From NCBI GenBank assembly GCA_902571975.1, contig CACGED010000011.1, forward strand, positions 1 to 39,069: a stretch of DNA of 39,069 nucleotides, given 5' to 3'. Shown here one piece after another: positions 24,716-33,464 of this stretch. A program made the position numbers and the translations under genes. The stretch comes from an uncultured Pelagibacteraceae bacterium (lineage in GTDB: Bacteria > Pseudomonadota > Alphaproteobacteria > Pelagibacterales > Pelagibacteraceae). Positions within the stretch are counted from its first letter, which is position 1. Every line of letters starts with the position of its first letter. Under the pieces are notes generated by a model. It searched no databases. It was given only the letters and a program-made list of their open reading frames with translations, and was not told the DNA's origin.

Positions 24716-25867
24716 TCAAATAACGACTAAGTCAAGTTTATGATTTCCAAGTCTTTCATTACCACTTTCTGTAACCAGGTAAGTTTCACCTAAGTTCATT
24801 GCTAAATTATTTTCAGAGTCCATTAGTATCATATGCATAAAAAATATATTTCCTGGTTTAATTACATATGGATTACCCGTGTATAGCATTGGCCAATCCA
24901 TCCAATTAGGAGAGAAAGTAGATCCTAGTGAATAACCACAAGCATTCATTCTTGCTTTATTATAACCAAGATCATCAAAAGTTTTAGCGTGAACATCAAA
25001 TACTTCACCTATTTTATTACCTGGTTTAAGTTTATTCTCACAATTTTTGAGAGCATCAACACAAGCTTCATGCATTTTAACATGTTTAGGATCAGCAGCT
25101 CCTATAGGTATTGTTCTAAACATTGCAGAATGATAATGTCTAAATGTTCCAGCCCATTCTATGCTTAATTGATCCTTTTGATTTAAAATTTGTTTTTCAG
25201 CTTGATATCTACAAAGTAAGGCATTTTTTCCTGAACCTATAATAAATTCATTCGCAGGATAATCTCCACCCCCTTCAAATATTACTCTATTCATTTCAGC
25301 TAATATTTTAGATTCACTAACTCCTGCTTTTGCATATTTCCAAACTTCATTTAGCGCTTTATCGGCAAGTTTTGCAGCATTTTTAACATAAATAATTTCT
25401 TCTTTTGATTTAATTACTCTTAATTTGTTGATTAAATTTGATTTATCTTCAACTAAACAATAATTTTCTAATGATTTGTTCAATGATAAAGCATTTCTTC
25501 CTGTAAGGCCGTAAGCTTCATATTCTATTCCTAAATTTTTTCCCTTAAGGTCTAGTTCATCTAAAATAATTTTCAAATCATCAGCAGGTTTAGATCCATC
25601 TTTATCAACCCAAATCCTTATATCGCTAATGTTTGAAGTATTTTGAGCTTGTCTTAAATCTGGTGCTCTTGTAAGTAAAACCATATTTCCTTTTTGATCC
25701 AACACTAAAGTTTGAAAAAAAACATAACCAAATGTATCGTATCCTGTTAACCAATACATAGATTCTTGTCTGAACATTAAAAGAGCATCAATCTTTTCCT
25801 CTTTCATTGACTGAATAACTTTTGTTTTTCTTATTGAAAACTCCTCTTTTGTAAAATGCAACCCCAT
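24716..25867 (-). CDS. M24-family creatinase-fold hydrolase without the usual metal ligands
   Basis: This 383-residue protein has an N-terminal creatinase domain (about 1-150, with MYWLTGYDTFGYVFFQTL) and a C-terminal pita-bread domain. In metal-dependent aminopeptidases the ligands are Asp, Asp, His, Glu, Glu. Here they align with Glu237 (LSIEWAG), Ala248 (HYHSAMFRT), Tyr312 (CGYSLG), His345 (IFFMHMI) and Gly360 or Glu361. Loss of the second Asp and of the His also occurs in creatinase, which is metal-free. The protein is therefore more likely a creatinase- or ectoine hydrolase-like C-N hydrolase than an Xaa-Pro peptidase. Its ATG directly follows the glycosyltransferase stop. The substrate is unknown. 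Confidence 0.8.
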   Translation of the reverse strand: MGLHFTKEEFSIRKTKVIQSMKEEKIDALLMFRQESMYWLTGYDTFGYVFFQTLVLDQKGNMVLLTRAPDLRQAQNTSNISDIRIWVDKDGSKPADDLKIILDELDLKGKNLGIEYEAYGLTGRNALSLNKSLENYCLVEDKSNLINKLRVIKSKEEIIYVKNAAKLADKALNEVWKYAKAGVSESKILAEMNRVIFEGGGDYPANEFIIGSGKNALLCRYQAEKQILNQKDQLSIEWAGTFRHYHSAMFRTIPIGAADPKHVKMHEACVDALKNCENKLKPGNKIGEVFDVHAKTFDDLGYNKARMNACGYSLGSTFSPNWMDWPMLYTGNPYVIKPGNIFFMHMILMDSENNLAMNLGETYLVTESGNERLGNHKLDLVVI

Positions 25868-27238
25868 TTATTTAATATTTTTTTTTTCAAATAGAACTAA
25901 CCTAAAATCTTTAATATCTTTTTTGAAAACTGATTTAAAATTTTCAATTTGCACATCACATTTATTGTTATCTTGAATTTTTTTATTTTTACCCACGTGC
26001 ATCTCTGGATGATTAAGGCAAATAAAATAAAACTTATCTATATTTTTTAATTCATTTTTATTTATAAAAACTAAATTATTTTTTTTTATAATGCTAGAAT
26101 TATTAAAATATGTATTCATTGGAGGATATTTTTCGTTAACATAAAAATTTGAGGTAATGCTCTTATCAATATAATTAAATAAATAGCTTAATTTTGGTTT
26201 TTGAATTTTATAGTCATCAAAAACAATAATAGTGTTGATGATTGTTAGTATCAAGTAAGCGTAAACAAATATTTTCCTAAAAGTAATTATTTTAGTAATT
26301 ATTAAAATAATACTTGGAATTAAAAATATGAAGTATCTTGGAACAATAATTCCTGCTTTGAAATAAGAATAAAGTATTACAAATAAATATGAAATAATAA
26401 TCAAATAGATATTAAAGTATATTAAATTATTTTTTTTATTTTTAAAAATATGGATGAAGCCAATAGAGAATATGATAAGACTAAATCCTCCAAAAACTAT
26501 TGTTCCAAAAAAACTCCTAAAAAAATAATTTACAAAAAACTTAGGTTCTAGATTTCCTATATGACTTGTTTTTACTAAATTTGAAATTAGATAATCGTAA
26601 TTCAAAAGAATATATAAAATAATTGATGAAAAAAAAATTATACTGTAATTTTTAAATTTTATTCTATCATTTAAAATAATGAACAAATATTGACTTACTA
26701 TAATACATGCCAAAAAAGGATAGTAAGATAAAGCAAACACATTACTAGCTGTAAGAATTAGTGAATTTTTTATATTATATTTTTTTTGGTATTTAAAAAA
26801 ACATATAAAGTTTAATATAGCGAAAAACACAACTGAACTTGGTATTCTTGACTCCTTAGATTGCCAAATTAAAAAAATATTAAATGTAATAATTATCAAC
26901 GCATATAAACATTCCTCATTATTGAGAAAATATTTAAAAAAATTTATTGATATTAAAATTGTTAGAACACTAAATATAATAGAGCTTAATCTAATGTTTT
27001 CAGGTGTATAAGCCAAGTGATTAAATAATTTTAAAATATAAAAATACAAAGGTGGACTATCATCAATAGTATAAACATTTTCTAAAAAATTTTGAACTGG
27101 CATTGCTGGATCTGAAAGGAAAAGTGTGTAAGCCTCATCACGCCAATACATTTGGTCGAAATTATTAAAATATCTCAACGCAATACCTAATAGAATGAAT
27201 ACAAAAAATATAAGATAGTTACTTTTTATTATTTTCAA
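25868..27238 (-). CDS. GT-C superfamily membrane glycosyltransferase (ArnT/PMT-like)
   Basis: About 456 residues with about ten membrane helices. The first periplasmic loop has FDQMYWRDEAYTLFL, whose Asp-Glu is the catalytic type in GT-C enzymes, and DDSPPLYFYILKLF, the PPLYY-like motif of PMT_2/ArnT relatives. These enzymes move sugars from polyprenyl carriers onto lipids or proteins in the periplasm. The frame opens at a TTG (27325) inside the upstream gene. I prefer the TTG at 27238, preceded by GAGAG, which removes a 38-base overlap and starts just before the first helix (MKIIKSNYLIFFVFILLG); this choice is uncertain. The DNA is extremely AT-rich: 8 of 60 bases are G or C at 26401-26460. 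Confidence 0.75.
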   Translation of the reverse strand: MKIIKSNYLIFFVFILLGIALRYFNNFDQMYWRDEAYTLFLSDPAMPVQNFLENVYTIDDSPPLYFYILKLFNHLAYTPENIRLSSIIFSVLTILISINFFKYFLNNEECLYALIIITFNIFLIWQSKESRIPSSVVFFAILNFICFFKYQKKYNIKNSLILTASNVFALSYYPFLACIIVSQYLFIILNDRIKFKNYSIIFFSSIILYILLNYDYLISNLVKTSHIGNLEPKFFVNYFFRSFFGTIVFGGFSLIIFSIGFIHIFKNKKNNLIYFNIYLIIISYLFVILYSYFKAGIIVPRYFIFLIPSIILIITKIITFRKIFVYAYLILTIINTIIVFDDYKIQKPKLSYLFNYIDKSITSNFYVNEKYPPMNTYFNNSSIIKKNNLVFINKNELKNIDKFYFICLNHPEMHVGKNKKIQDNNKCDVQIENFKSVFKKDIKDFRLVLFEKKNIK

Positions 27239-27287
27239 TTTTTTACTCTCAATGCACCTAACGATGAGGAATGTAAATGAAGACCCA

Positions 27288-28058
27288 TTAATTGATAGTG
27301 GTTCTAACTGACCCGATTTTATCAACTTTACCTATATACTCGCCTTTATTTTTTATTGGAACAACTCCTACAGTTGAACCAGTAAACACGTAGAAGTCTT
27401 TCTCTAATATTACTTTTTCTTTTCTAATTTTATTTAATACAAATTTTAGAGAATTAAGGGGATTTATATAAACAGTATTTGTATTACCTTTGACATTTAA
27501 TCCCTTATTATTTTTTAAATTTGTTTTTAAATTATTTAAATTTAATTTTTTATACTTCTTTTTTGGACCTGTAATAAATTTAATATTTACTCCAAAATCA
27601 CTGCATAAATCACCTAAATACTTAATTCCTTTTTTCTTCTGTCTAAAACCTACTACCTCAATACAAGGACCCATATGGGTTATAAATTTTGTTACATTTT
27701 TGAGATTTAAATTACCTTTGAAATCAAAAAAGGATTTTTTAATTATATAATAAACTTCTACTTCAATACCAAGAGCATATTTATTTACCTTAACTTTCCC
27801 CCCTGATTTAATAAGGTTTTTTTGAAATACTGATGAATGGAAAGGTTCTTTTTCTCTTAACTTTTTTAATAGAGCAAAAATAGTTCCACCTGCTTTAAAT
27901 CCTATTTTGCTATCATTAATTTTACTTTCACATAGCAATCTTAATTTATGTGCAAGTTCGATATTTTTACAAAACTTCTCTGGTATGGGATTGATTAGTT
28001 TATTTTTGTTGTAGGCATTAACTAGTCTTTTTGAAACTGATTGGATATCATTTTTCAT
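27288..28058 (-). CDS. 2-keto-4-pentenoate hydratase/MhpD-like protein (FAH superfamily)
   Basis: This 256-residue protein resembles the MhpD branch of the fumarylacetoacetate hydrolase superfamily. The putative metal residues are in ALGIEVEVYYII (ExE) and GPCIEVVGFR, and DFYVFTGSTVGVVPI is the conserved turn near the C-terminus (LTGS in typical members). Such enzymes hydrate 2-hydroxypenta-2,4-dienoate or decarboxylate 2-oxo-3-enedioate. The protein is unusually lysine-rich (KKKYKKLNLNNLKTNLKNN), reflecting the AT-rich DNA. It lies nine bases from the M23 gene. No aromatic-ring cleavage genes are nearby, so an aromatic pathway role is not supported; assignment is to superfamily. Confidence 0.7.
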   Translation of the reverse strand: MKNDIQSVSKRLVNAYNKNKLINPIPEKFCKNIELAHKLRLLCESKINDSKIGFKAGGTIFALLKKLREKEPFHSSVFQKNLIKSGGKVKVNKYALGIEVEVYYIIKKSFFDFKGNLNLKNVTKFITHMGPCIEVVGFRQKKKGIKYLGDLCSDFGVNIKFITGPKKKYKKLNLNNLKTNLKNNKGLNVKGNTNTVYINPLNSLKFVLNKIRKEKVILEKDFYVFTGSTVGVVPIKNKGEYIGKVDKIGSVRTTIN

Positions 28059-28067
28059 AGTAATAGA

Positions 28068-28856
28068 TTATTGAATAACTGTCATTGGATCAAGTCTAGT
28101 TTGAAACCAATTAACTCTAAAGTCTAGATGAGGACCTGTTGATCTGCCAGTAGAACCTACTGTACCAATTATATCACCTTGTTTTATTAAGTCTCCAACG
28201 CCAACCATGACATTTTCTAAATGTGAATAGATTGTTGATATGCCATGGCCGTGATCCATTATGATTGTTCCACCAGTATAATAAAGATCATTTTCAGCCA
28301 TTGTAACAACTCCAGTTCCAGATGACTTTATTGGCGTTCCTTTTTTTGCAGCAATATCTATTCCATAGTGAGGCCATCTTGGTTTACCATTTAGAATTCT
28401 TTGACTTCCATAAACTCCACTAATTATTCCTTTAACAGGCATAATGAATTTATTGCTAAAATAATTTAAATCTGAATTTATGGCTCTTGCTTCACCTATT
28501 TTTCCATTCTCTTTTTTTATTCTTTTGTATACAGACTCTGGGGGCGTTACTTTATTTTCAGGTAATCCATCTATTCTTTGAATATTGTATTTTCTTTTAA
28601 ATACACGTTTAGTAATTTTTTTAGTTTTACCATTTGAAATTTTTGTAATTAATATATCGTATTTTCTATCTCTATCTATACCAAATACAAAAAAACCATT
28701 TTTGGATACTTTTATTTTTTTTTTATCAATTATAATTTTTGAACTTGGATCAGTTTTGCCTAAAATATAATGTCCTTGAATAAACTTACCAGTAAATTCA
28801 ATCGCTAGAATGTTTGTTGGAAATAAAATTGCTATGATAAGCAATATTTTTTTCAT
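28068..28856 (-). CDS. Exported M23-family peptidase (LytM-like)
   Basis: This 262-residue protein has a signal peptide (about 1-18) and a C-terminal LytM domain (about 140-255). Visible residues are His163 and Asp167 in WPHYGIDIAAKKGTPI, His212 in YSHL, and His243 in GPHLDFRVNWF. Canonical M23 enzymes have HLH at the last site, with the second His binding zinc; here the position is Asp245. I recall a proteobacterial M23 subgroup with HLD followed by a WF..LDP tail (here NWFQTRLDP), so this may still be active. It would cut peptidoglycan cross-links in the periplasm. Start: the ATG overlapping the SDR stop; an upstream frame would extend into the SDR gene. Confidence 0.82.
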   Translation of the reverse strand: MKKILLIIAILFPTNILAIEFTGKFIQGHYILGKTDPSSKIIIDKKKIKVSKNGFFVFGIDRDRKYDILITKISNGKTKKITKRVFKRKYNIQRIDGLPENKVTPPESVYKRIKKENGKIGEARAINSDLNYFSNKFIMPVKGIISGVYGSQRILNGKPRWPHYGIDIAAKKGTPIKSSGTGVVTMAENDLYYTGGTIIMDHGHGISTIYSHLENVMVGVGDLIKQGDIIGTVGSTGRSTGPHLDFRVNWFQTRLDPMTVIQ

Positions 28857-29614
28857 TATTTTGCGGTCCACCCACCGTCTATTTTTATAGATGTTCCTGT
28901 TATCATTGCTGCAGCATCTGAAGCTAAAAAACAAACTGCAGTTGCTACGTCACTCTCTTTTGCGGCTTTACCCATGGGAATATTTCCTAGGGCTAATTTT
29001 TTAAAATCTTTATTTTTAAAAAATTTTTTCACCATAGGTGTTTCAACAAAGGTTGGCGCTACGGTATTTACTCTTATATTTTTTGTGGCGAGCTCTACAC
29101 CCATACCTTTAGTTAGTCCTTCAATACCAAATTTAGTCATATTATAAACGTTTCTACCAGACATACCTACATGACCAAGTTGCGATGACATGTTTATAAT
29201 GGACCCACCTCTTCTCTTATTTTTTATCATCTTTTTTACAACTATTTGAGCAACATTAAATGCAGCTCTTAAATTTAAATCTATCAAATAATTTAAGCTT
29301 TCTTGTTTTACTTTATCAAATGGTTCTGGAATATTAGTCCCTGCATTGTTTACTAAAATATCTATTATTTTTATTTTTTTTAATTTTTTACTTAAATCTT
29401 TATAATCCATTACATCACAGTTTATTTTTATCAATTTACTTTTTACTTTTTTTATATCTTTTTCTAGTTTATCTAAATCCGAGGAAGTTCTGCTTAGTCC
29501 TATTATTGTTGCACCAGCCTCAGCCATTGCAATAGAACAAGCTCTTCCCAATCCTTTTCCAGCTCCAGTGACAAAAGCATACTTATTTTTAAGATTAATT
29601 TTTTTTAAATACAT
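28856..29614 (-). CDS. Short-chain dehydrogenase/reductase (SDR)
   Basis: This 252-residue classical SDR has TGAGKGLG (17-24) for the cofactor, NNAG (89-92), and the catalytic Ser143/Ser144, Tyr157 and Lys161 in MSSQLGHVGMSGRNVYNMTK. Its end (MITGTSIKIDGGWTAK) is typical of FabG-like members. It is a cytoplasmic NAD(P)-dependent alcohol/ketone oxidoreductase. It is sandwiched between TerC (adjacent, no gap) and M23 (one-base overlap). It might work with the GMC oxidoreductase upstream in the same run, but no specific substrate is indicated. Confidence 0.88.
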   Translation of the reverse strand: MYLKKINLKNKYAFVTGAGKGLGRACSIAMAEAGATIIGLSRTSSDLDKLEKDIKKVKSKLIKINCDVMDYKDLSKKLKKIKIIDILVNNAGTNIPEPFDKVKQESLNYLIDLNLRAAFNVAQIVVKKMIKNKRRGGSIINMSSQLGHVGMSGRNVYNMTKFGIEGLTKGMGVELATKNIRVNTVAPTFVETPMVKKFFKNKDFKKLALGNIPMGKAAKESDVATAVCFLASDAAAMITGTSIKIDGGWTAK

Positions 29615-30190
29615 TTAAATAAAAAGTTTTAAGTCCGTGTAAATTAATTCAACTGCAACAAACAATATAGCAAATAAACCAACCCATGCTATCCATTTAT
29701 ATTCTTTTATCCATTTAGAAATTAATGTTGCAGCGGTAGCCATTAAAATAATAGACAAAACAAGACCAAATATTAAAAGAAAATAATGATCTTTAGCAGC
29801 ACCAGCAACACCTAGCACATTATCTAAACTCATCGTAAAGTCAGCTAGTAGAACAGTCCAAACAGCTTTCAACATTGATGAGTTATCAACTTTGATATTT
29901 TCCTCACTATCACTTGAATTTTTAATTACATCTACATAAAGTTTATAAACTATGTAAAGAAGCAACAGACCGCCAATTAATCTTAAACCTGTAATCTGTA
30001 AAAGATATGCTGTTATGAGAGTTAATAAAATTCTTAATATTACTGCTCCGCCAATGCCCCAAAAAATAATTTTTTTTCTTTGTTCAGGAGGAAACTTTGA
30101 AGCAACCATTCCTATAATAATGGCGTTATCTCCAGCTAAAATTAAATCTATAAAAATTATTTGAAAAAAAATTGTTATTTCTTCGGTCAT
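29615..30190 (-). CDS. TerC-family membrane protein (YjbE-like)
   Basis: This 191-residue integral membrane protein has about six or seven helices. It carries the TerC pattern of acidic residues in helices: IFIDLILAGDNAIIIGM at the start and LLADFTMSLDNVLGVAGAA in the middle. Family members are linked to metal (manganese/tellurite) handling or metal-loading of exported enzymes. The size fits the short YjbE subgroup. Its ATG overlaps the GMC oxidoreductase stop by four bases (ATGA). Metal export is family knowledge only; nothing here identifies the metal. Confidence 0.85.
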   Translation of the reverse strand: MTEEITIFFQIIFIDLILAGDNAIIIGMVASKFPPEQRKKIIFWGIGGAVILRILLTLITAYLLQITGLRLIGGLLLLYIVYKLYVDVIKNSSDSEENIKVDNSSMLKAVWTVLLADFTMSLDNVLGVAGAAKDHYFLLIFGLVLSIILMATAATLISKWIKEYKWIAWVGLFAILFVAVELIYTDLKLFI

Positions 30191-31788
30191 CTAGCATCTT
30201 CTATTATCATATCTGCTGCTTTTTCAGCAATCATAATAGTAGGTGCATTAGTATTTCCTGAGGTTATTGATGGCATGACAGATGCATCAACAATTCTTAA
30301 ATTTTCTAAGCCATGAGCGACTAATCGGTCAGATACAACTGCATTTTCGTCAGTCCCCATTCTACATGTGCTCACAGGATGAAAAATAGTACTACAAAAT
30401 TTTCCAGCCTCTTTAGCCAATTCCTCATTATCCGTAATATGAATTCCAGGCCTATATTCTTCAGGCTCATACTCTTTATAAGCTTTTGAATTCATAACAA
30501 TATTTCTTGTGATTTTTAATGCTTTACCTGCAATTTCTCTGTCTTCGTCTGTAGATAAGTAATTCATCTTAATTTCTGGAGACACTCTTGTATCGGATGA
30601 TTTTAATTTAATTGAACCTCTGCTAGTTGGTCTTACATTTGTGATGCTAGGAGTAAATGCTGTAAATTTATGAAGGGAGCCTTTGCCCAAGACATCTGTG
30701 CTAGCTGGAGATACATGGAATTGCAAATTAGGAGTTGCTAAATGATCATCACTTTTTACAAAGCCACATAAATAACTAGCCCCGACTGTTAGTGGTCCTT
30801 TTCTAAATAAGAAATATTTTAGTCCAGTCATAAGCTTTTTAGTCATACTATAATAGATATCATTTAAGCTTTCTAAATTTTTAACTTTATAAACTGGTCT
30901 TAACATTAAATGATCTGTTAAATTCATACCTACTCCAGGATGATCTTTAACTACATTTACATTATTTTTTTTTAAAAGTTCACCTGGACCAATACCTGAA
31001 GCTTGAAGAATATGAGGTGAGCCTATAGTCCCAGAACTTAAAATTACCTCTTTATTTGCTTTAACAGTAATTACATTCTCACCAATCCAATAATTCACTT
31101 TGTCTGCTTTTTTATTATCAAACTCGATGTTCTTTACATGAGCATTCGTAACAACTTTTAAATTTTTTCTTTTTTTAACTGGATTGAGATAGCCTACGGC
31201 AGTACTACATCTTAGACCATTTCTTACGGTAAAAGGAAAATAACCCACTCCTTCATTATCACCATTATTAAAATCATCAGTTCTTTTGTGGCCAAATTCT
31301 TCTGCTGCATCCATAAATAGATCGCACACTTTAAAAGTTCCTCTTATTTGCTGAACTGCCAAAGGACCACCAGATCCATGAAATTCATTTTCACCAAATT
31401 GAAAATCTTCAGATTTTTTAAAATAGGGAAGCACATCTTCCCATGACCAACCAACGTTACCAAGCTGTCTCCAATAATCAAAATCGTTCGATTGACCTCT
31501 AATATAAAGCATTCCATTAATTGAGGAACTTCCTCCAAGTGTTTTACCTCTCGGGTAAACCATTTCTCTATTGTCACAAAACTCTTCTTTTTCTGTCTGA
31601 AAGCACCAATCCGTTTTTGGGTTCAACATTGTTTTAAAATATCCACCTGGAATATGGATCCAAGGGTTAGTGTCTCTACTCCCAGCCTCAATCAATAAAA
31701 CTTTATGATTTGGATTAGCACTTAATCTATTTGCTAGCACACACCCAGCAGATCCAGCACCTAAAATAACATAATCAAAGTTTTCCAT
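30187..31788 (-). CDS. GMC-family FAD-dependent oxidoreductase (choline dehydrogenase-like)
   Basis: This 533-residue protein has an N-terminal FAD motif GAGSAG (10-15), the FAD-loop block PRGKTLGGSSSINGMLYIRG (both signature patterns of the family), and the catalytic His470 (TIFHPVSTCRMG) with Asn514 (GNTNAPT). The 44-residue spacing equals that of choline oxidase His466/Asn510. It oxidises an alcohol to an aldehyde, passing electrons to the respiratory chain or oxygen. The ATG at 31788 starts right before the FAD fold; a longer frame would add 33 poorly conserved residues. It heads the minus-strand run and diverges from the monooxygenase operon across 80 bases. BetA is the nearest named type, but no choline-pathway partner is adjacent. 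Confidence 0.88.
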   Translation of the reverse strand: MENFDYVILGAGSAGCVLANRLSANPNHKVLLIEAGSRDTNPWIHIPGGYFKTMLNPKTDWCFQTEKEEFCDNREMVYPRGKTLGGSSSINGMLYIRGQSNDFDYWRQLGNVGWSWEDVLPYFKKSEDFQFGENEFHGSGGPLAVQQIRGTFKVCDLFMDAAEEFGHKRTDDFNNGDNEGVGYFPFTVRNGLRCSTAVGYLNPVKKRKNLKVVTNAHVKNIEFDNKKADKVNYWIGENVITVKANKEVILSSGTIGSPHILQASGIGPGELLKKNNVNVVKDHPGVGMNLTDHLMLRPVYKVKNLESLNDIYYSMTKKLMTGLKYFLFRKGPLTVGASYLCGFVKSDDHLATPNLQFHVSPASTDVLGKGSLHKFTAFTPSITNVRPTSRGSIKLKSSDTRVSPEIKMNYLSTDEDREIAGKALKITRNIVMNSKAYKEYEPEEYRPGIHITDNEELAKEAGKFCSTIFHPVSTCRMGTDENAVVSDRLVAHGLENLRIVDASVMPSITSGNTNAPTIMIAEKAADMIIEDAR

Positions 31789-31822
31789 AATATTTTTATA
31801 ATTAAATTTTTTTAAAAATCTT

Positions 31823-31850
31823 TTAACATATACTTTATAAATTAAATAAT
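31823..31850 (+). promoter_or_regulatory. Candidate promoter of the monooxygenase operon
   Basis: TTAACA (31823-31828), a 16-base spacer and AATAAT (31845-31850) lie in the 80-base divergent spacer, 18 bases before the monooxygenase ATG. The spacer must also hold the promoter of the GMC gene on the other strand; I could not pick one with confidence in such AT-rich DNA. Confidence 0.35.
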
Positions 31851-31868
31851 AAGATTGGGTAGTTTTAT

Positions 31869-33464
31869 ATGAAATATTTAGACGCATTAATTATAGGTGC
31901 TGGATTTTCAGGATTATATCAACTTCATTGTTTGAGAGATAAATTAAAATTAAAAACTTTGGTCTTAGAAGAAGGAGATGATATAGGAGGTACATGGTAT
32001 TGGAATAGATACCCAGGTGCAAGATGTGACTCAGAAAGTTTTACTTATGGTTTTACTTTTTCAAAAAAAATTTTTAAAAACTGGACTTGGAAAGAAAGAT
32101 ATCCAAAACAAAACGTAATTTTAAAATATCTCAAATATTTTTCAAAAGAATTTAATCTAAAAAAAAACATAGTTTTTAAAGAAAAAGTAATATCCTTAAA
32201 GTATTTTGAAAAAAAAAACTTATGGAAAATTAAAACTAAAAATAAGAAAATTTATTTTGCAAAATATTTAATTTGTGCAGTTGGATCCCTTTCCTCAATA
32301 AATTTACCTGCGATAAAAGGAATAAATCAATTTAAAGGTCAAATATACCATAGTGCAAGATGGCCCAAAAAAAAAATTAATTTTAAAAATAAAATTGTTG
32401 GACAGGTAGGAACAGGTTCAACAGGGATACAAATTGCACCTGAAATTGCCAAAAAAGCAAAAAAATTAATCTTATTCCAAAGATCTCCAAATTTTAGTAT
32501 TCCAGCAAGAAATAGAAAATTATCCGTTGCAAATATTCAGAACTACAAAAAAGAATTTGATAAATTAAGAAGCTATTTAAAAAGAACACCAGGTGGTCAT
32601 CCTTTTGAATTTCCAAAAAAATCGGCATTCGATTTTGACGAAGCTAAGAGAAATTTGATGTACGAAAAATCTTGGCAGTATGGGACTTTATCCTTTAGAG
32701 CAACTTTTAATGATATAGTAAAAACCATCAAAGCAAATAAAACAGCAGTTAAATTTATTGAAAACAAAATATACTCAACTGTCAAAAATAAAGAATATGC
32801 AAAGATACTAACTAAATTTGACCACCCTTTTACTGCTAAAAGACCAACCTTAAATACAAATTATTATGAGATGTTTAATAAAAAAAATGTGGATTTAGTT
32901 GATTTAAAAGAAAACCCAATAGTAAAAATTACTAAAAAAGGGATTAAGACAAAAAAAAATGAATACACACTAGATAAAATTATTTTTGCAACAGGCTTTG
33001 ATGCTTTGACAGGTTCAATCGAAAAATTAAATATAACTGGAAAAAAAGGAATTAAATTGTCTAAATATTGGAAAAGTGGACCTAAAAGTTTTTTAGGACT
33101 TCTTGTTCCTAACTTTCCAAATTTATTTATTGTTAGTGGCCCAGGAAGTCCCTCAGTATTAACAAATGTACCAGTGCAAATAGAACAGCATGTTGAATGG
33201 ATTACCAAATGTATTAAGTTTTTAGAAAACAATGAAAGACAAAGTATAGAAAGTACAAATGTAGCAGCAAATAAATGGCAAAAAGAAATTATGAACTCAG
33301 TTAAAAAAACATTATTTATGAAAGCTAAAAGCTCATGGTATAAAGGCGACAATATACCTGGCAAGTCGAAGTCTTTTTTACCCTATCCTGGTGGAATGCC
33401 AAAATATAGAAAAGCTTGTTTAAAAGTTGAGAAGACAAATTATAAAGAATTGAAAATAACCTAA
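31869..33464 (+). CDS. Baeyer-Villiger-type flavin monooxygenase
   Basis: This 531-residue protein has FAD motif GAGFSG (10-15), the block GGTWYWNRYPGARCDSES, and the Baeyer-Villiger fingerprint FKGQIYHSARWP at 155-166 (consensus FxGxxxHxxxW[PD]). The NADPH motif is GTGSTG (181-186). Arg325 in TAKRPTL matches the catalytic arginine of cyclohexanone monooxygenase (Arg327). It should insert oxygen next to a ketone to give an ester or lactone using NADPH and O2. The gene heads a plus-strand operon; its stop is immediately followed by the FKBP-rhodanese ATG. No esterase/lactonase gene is in the operon, which leaves the next step open. N- or S-oxidation is the main alternative. Confidence 0.88.
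   Translation: MKYLDALIIGAGFSGLYQLHCLRDKLKLKTLVLEEGDDIGGTWYWNRYPGARCDSESFTYGFTFSKKIFKNWTWKERYPKQNVILKYLKYFSKEFNLKKNIVFKEKVISLKYFEKKNLWKIKTKNKKIYFAKYLICAVGSLSSINLPAIKGINQFKGQIYHSARWPKKKINFKNKIVGQVGTGSTGIQIAPEIAKKAKKLILFQRSPNFSIPARNRKLSVANIQNYKKEFDKLRSYLKRTPGGHPFEFPKKSAFDFDEAKRNLMYEKSWQYGTLSFRATFNDIVKTIKANKTAVKFIENKIYSTVKNKEYAKILTKFDHPFTAKRPTLNTNYYEMFNKKNVDLVDLKENPIVKITKKGIKTKKNEYTLDKIIFATGFDALTGSIEKLNITGKKGIKLSKYWKSGPKSFLGLLVPNFPNLFIVSGPGSPSVLTNVPVQIEQHVEWITKCIKFLENNERQSIESTNVAANKWQKEIMNSVKKTLFMKAKSSWYKGDNIPGKSKSFLPYPGGMPKYRKACLKVEKTNYKELKIT

Noticed and set aside
24700..24740. Terminator between dhaK and the M24 gene
   Set aside because: GACTT and AAGTC can pair weakly across the 11-base convergent gap, but the stem is short, the loop long and the coding regions are involved.
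24716..25867. M24 protein as a DMSP lyase (DddP)
   Set aside because: DddP is also an M24 homologue and would be interesting here, but the N-terminal region and active-site blocks do not resemble what I know of DddP.
27239..27325. N-terminal extension of the glycosyltransferase into the upstream gene
   Set aside because: It would overlap the hydratase by 38 bases, starts at a TTG without a clear ribosome-binding site and adds a segment with no membrane or family features.
32864..33364. A 166-codon open frame on the minus strand inside the monooxygenase gene
   Set aside because: It is antisense to the conserved C-terminal half of the monooxygenase, and the composition fits a mirror of the AT-rich coding strand.
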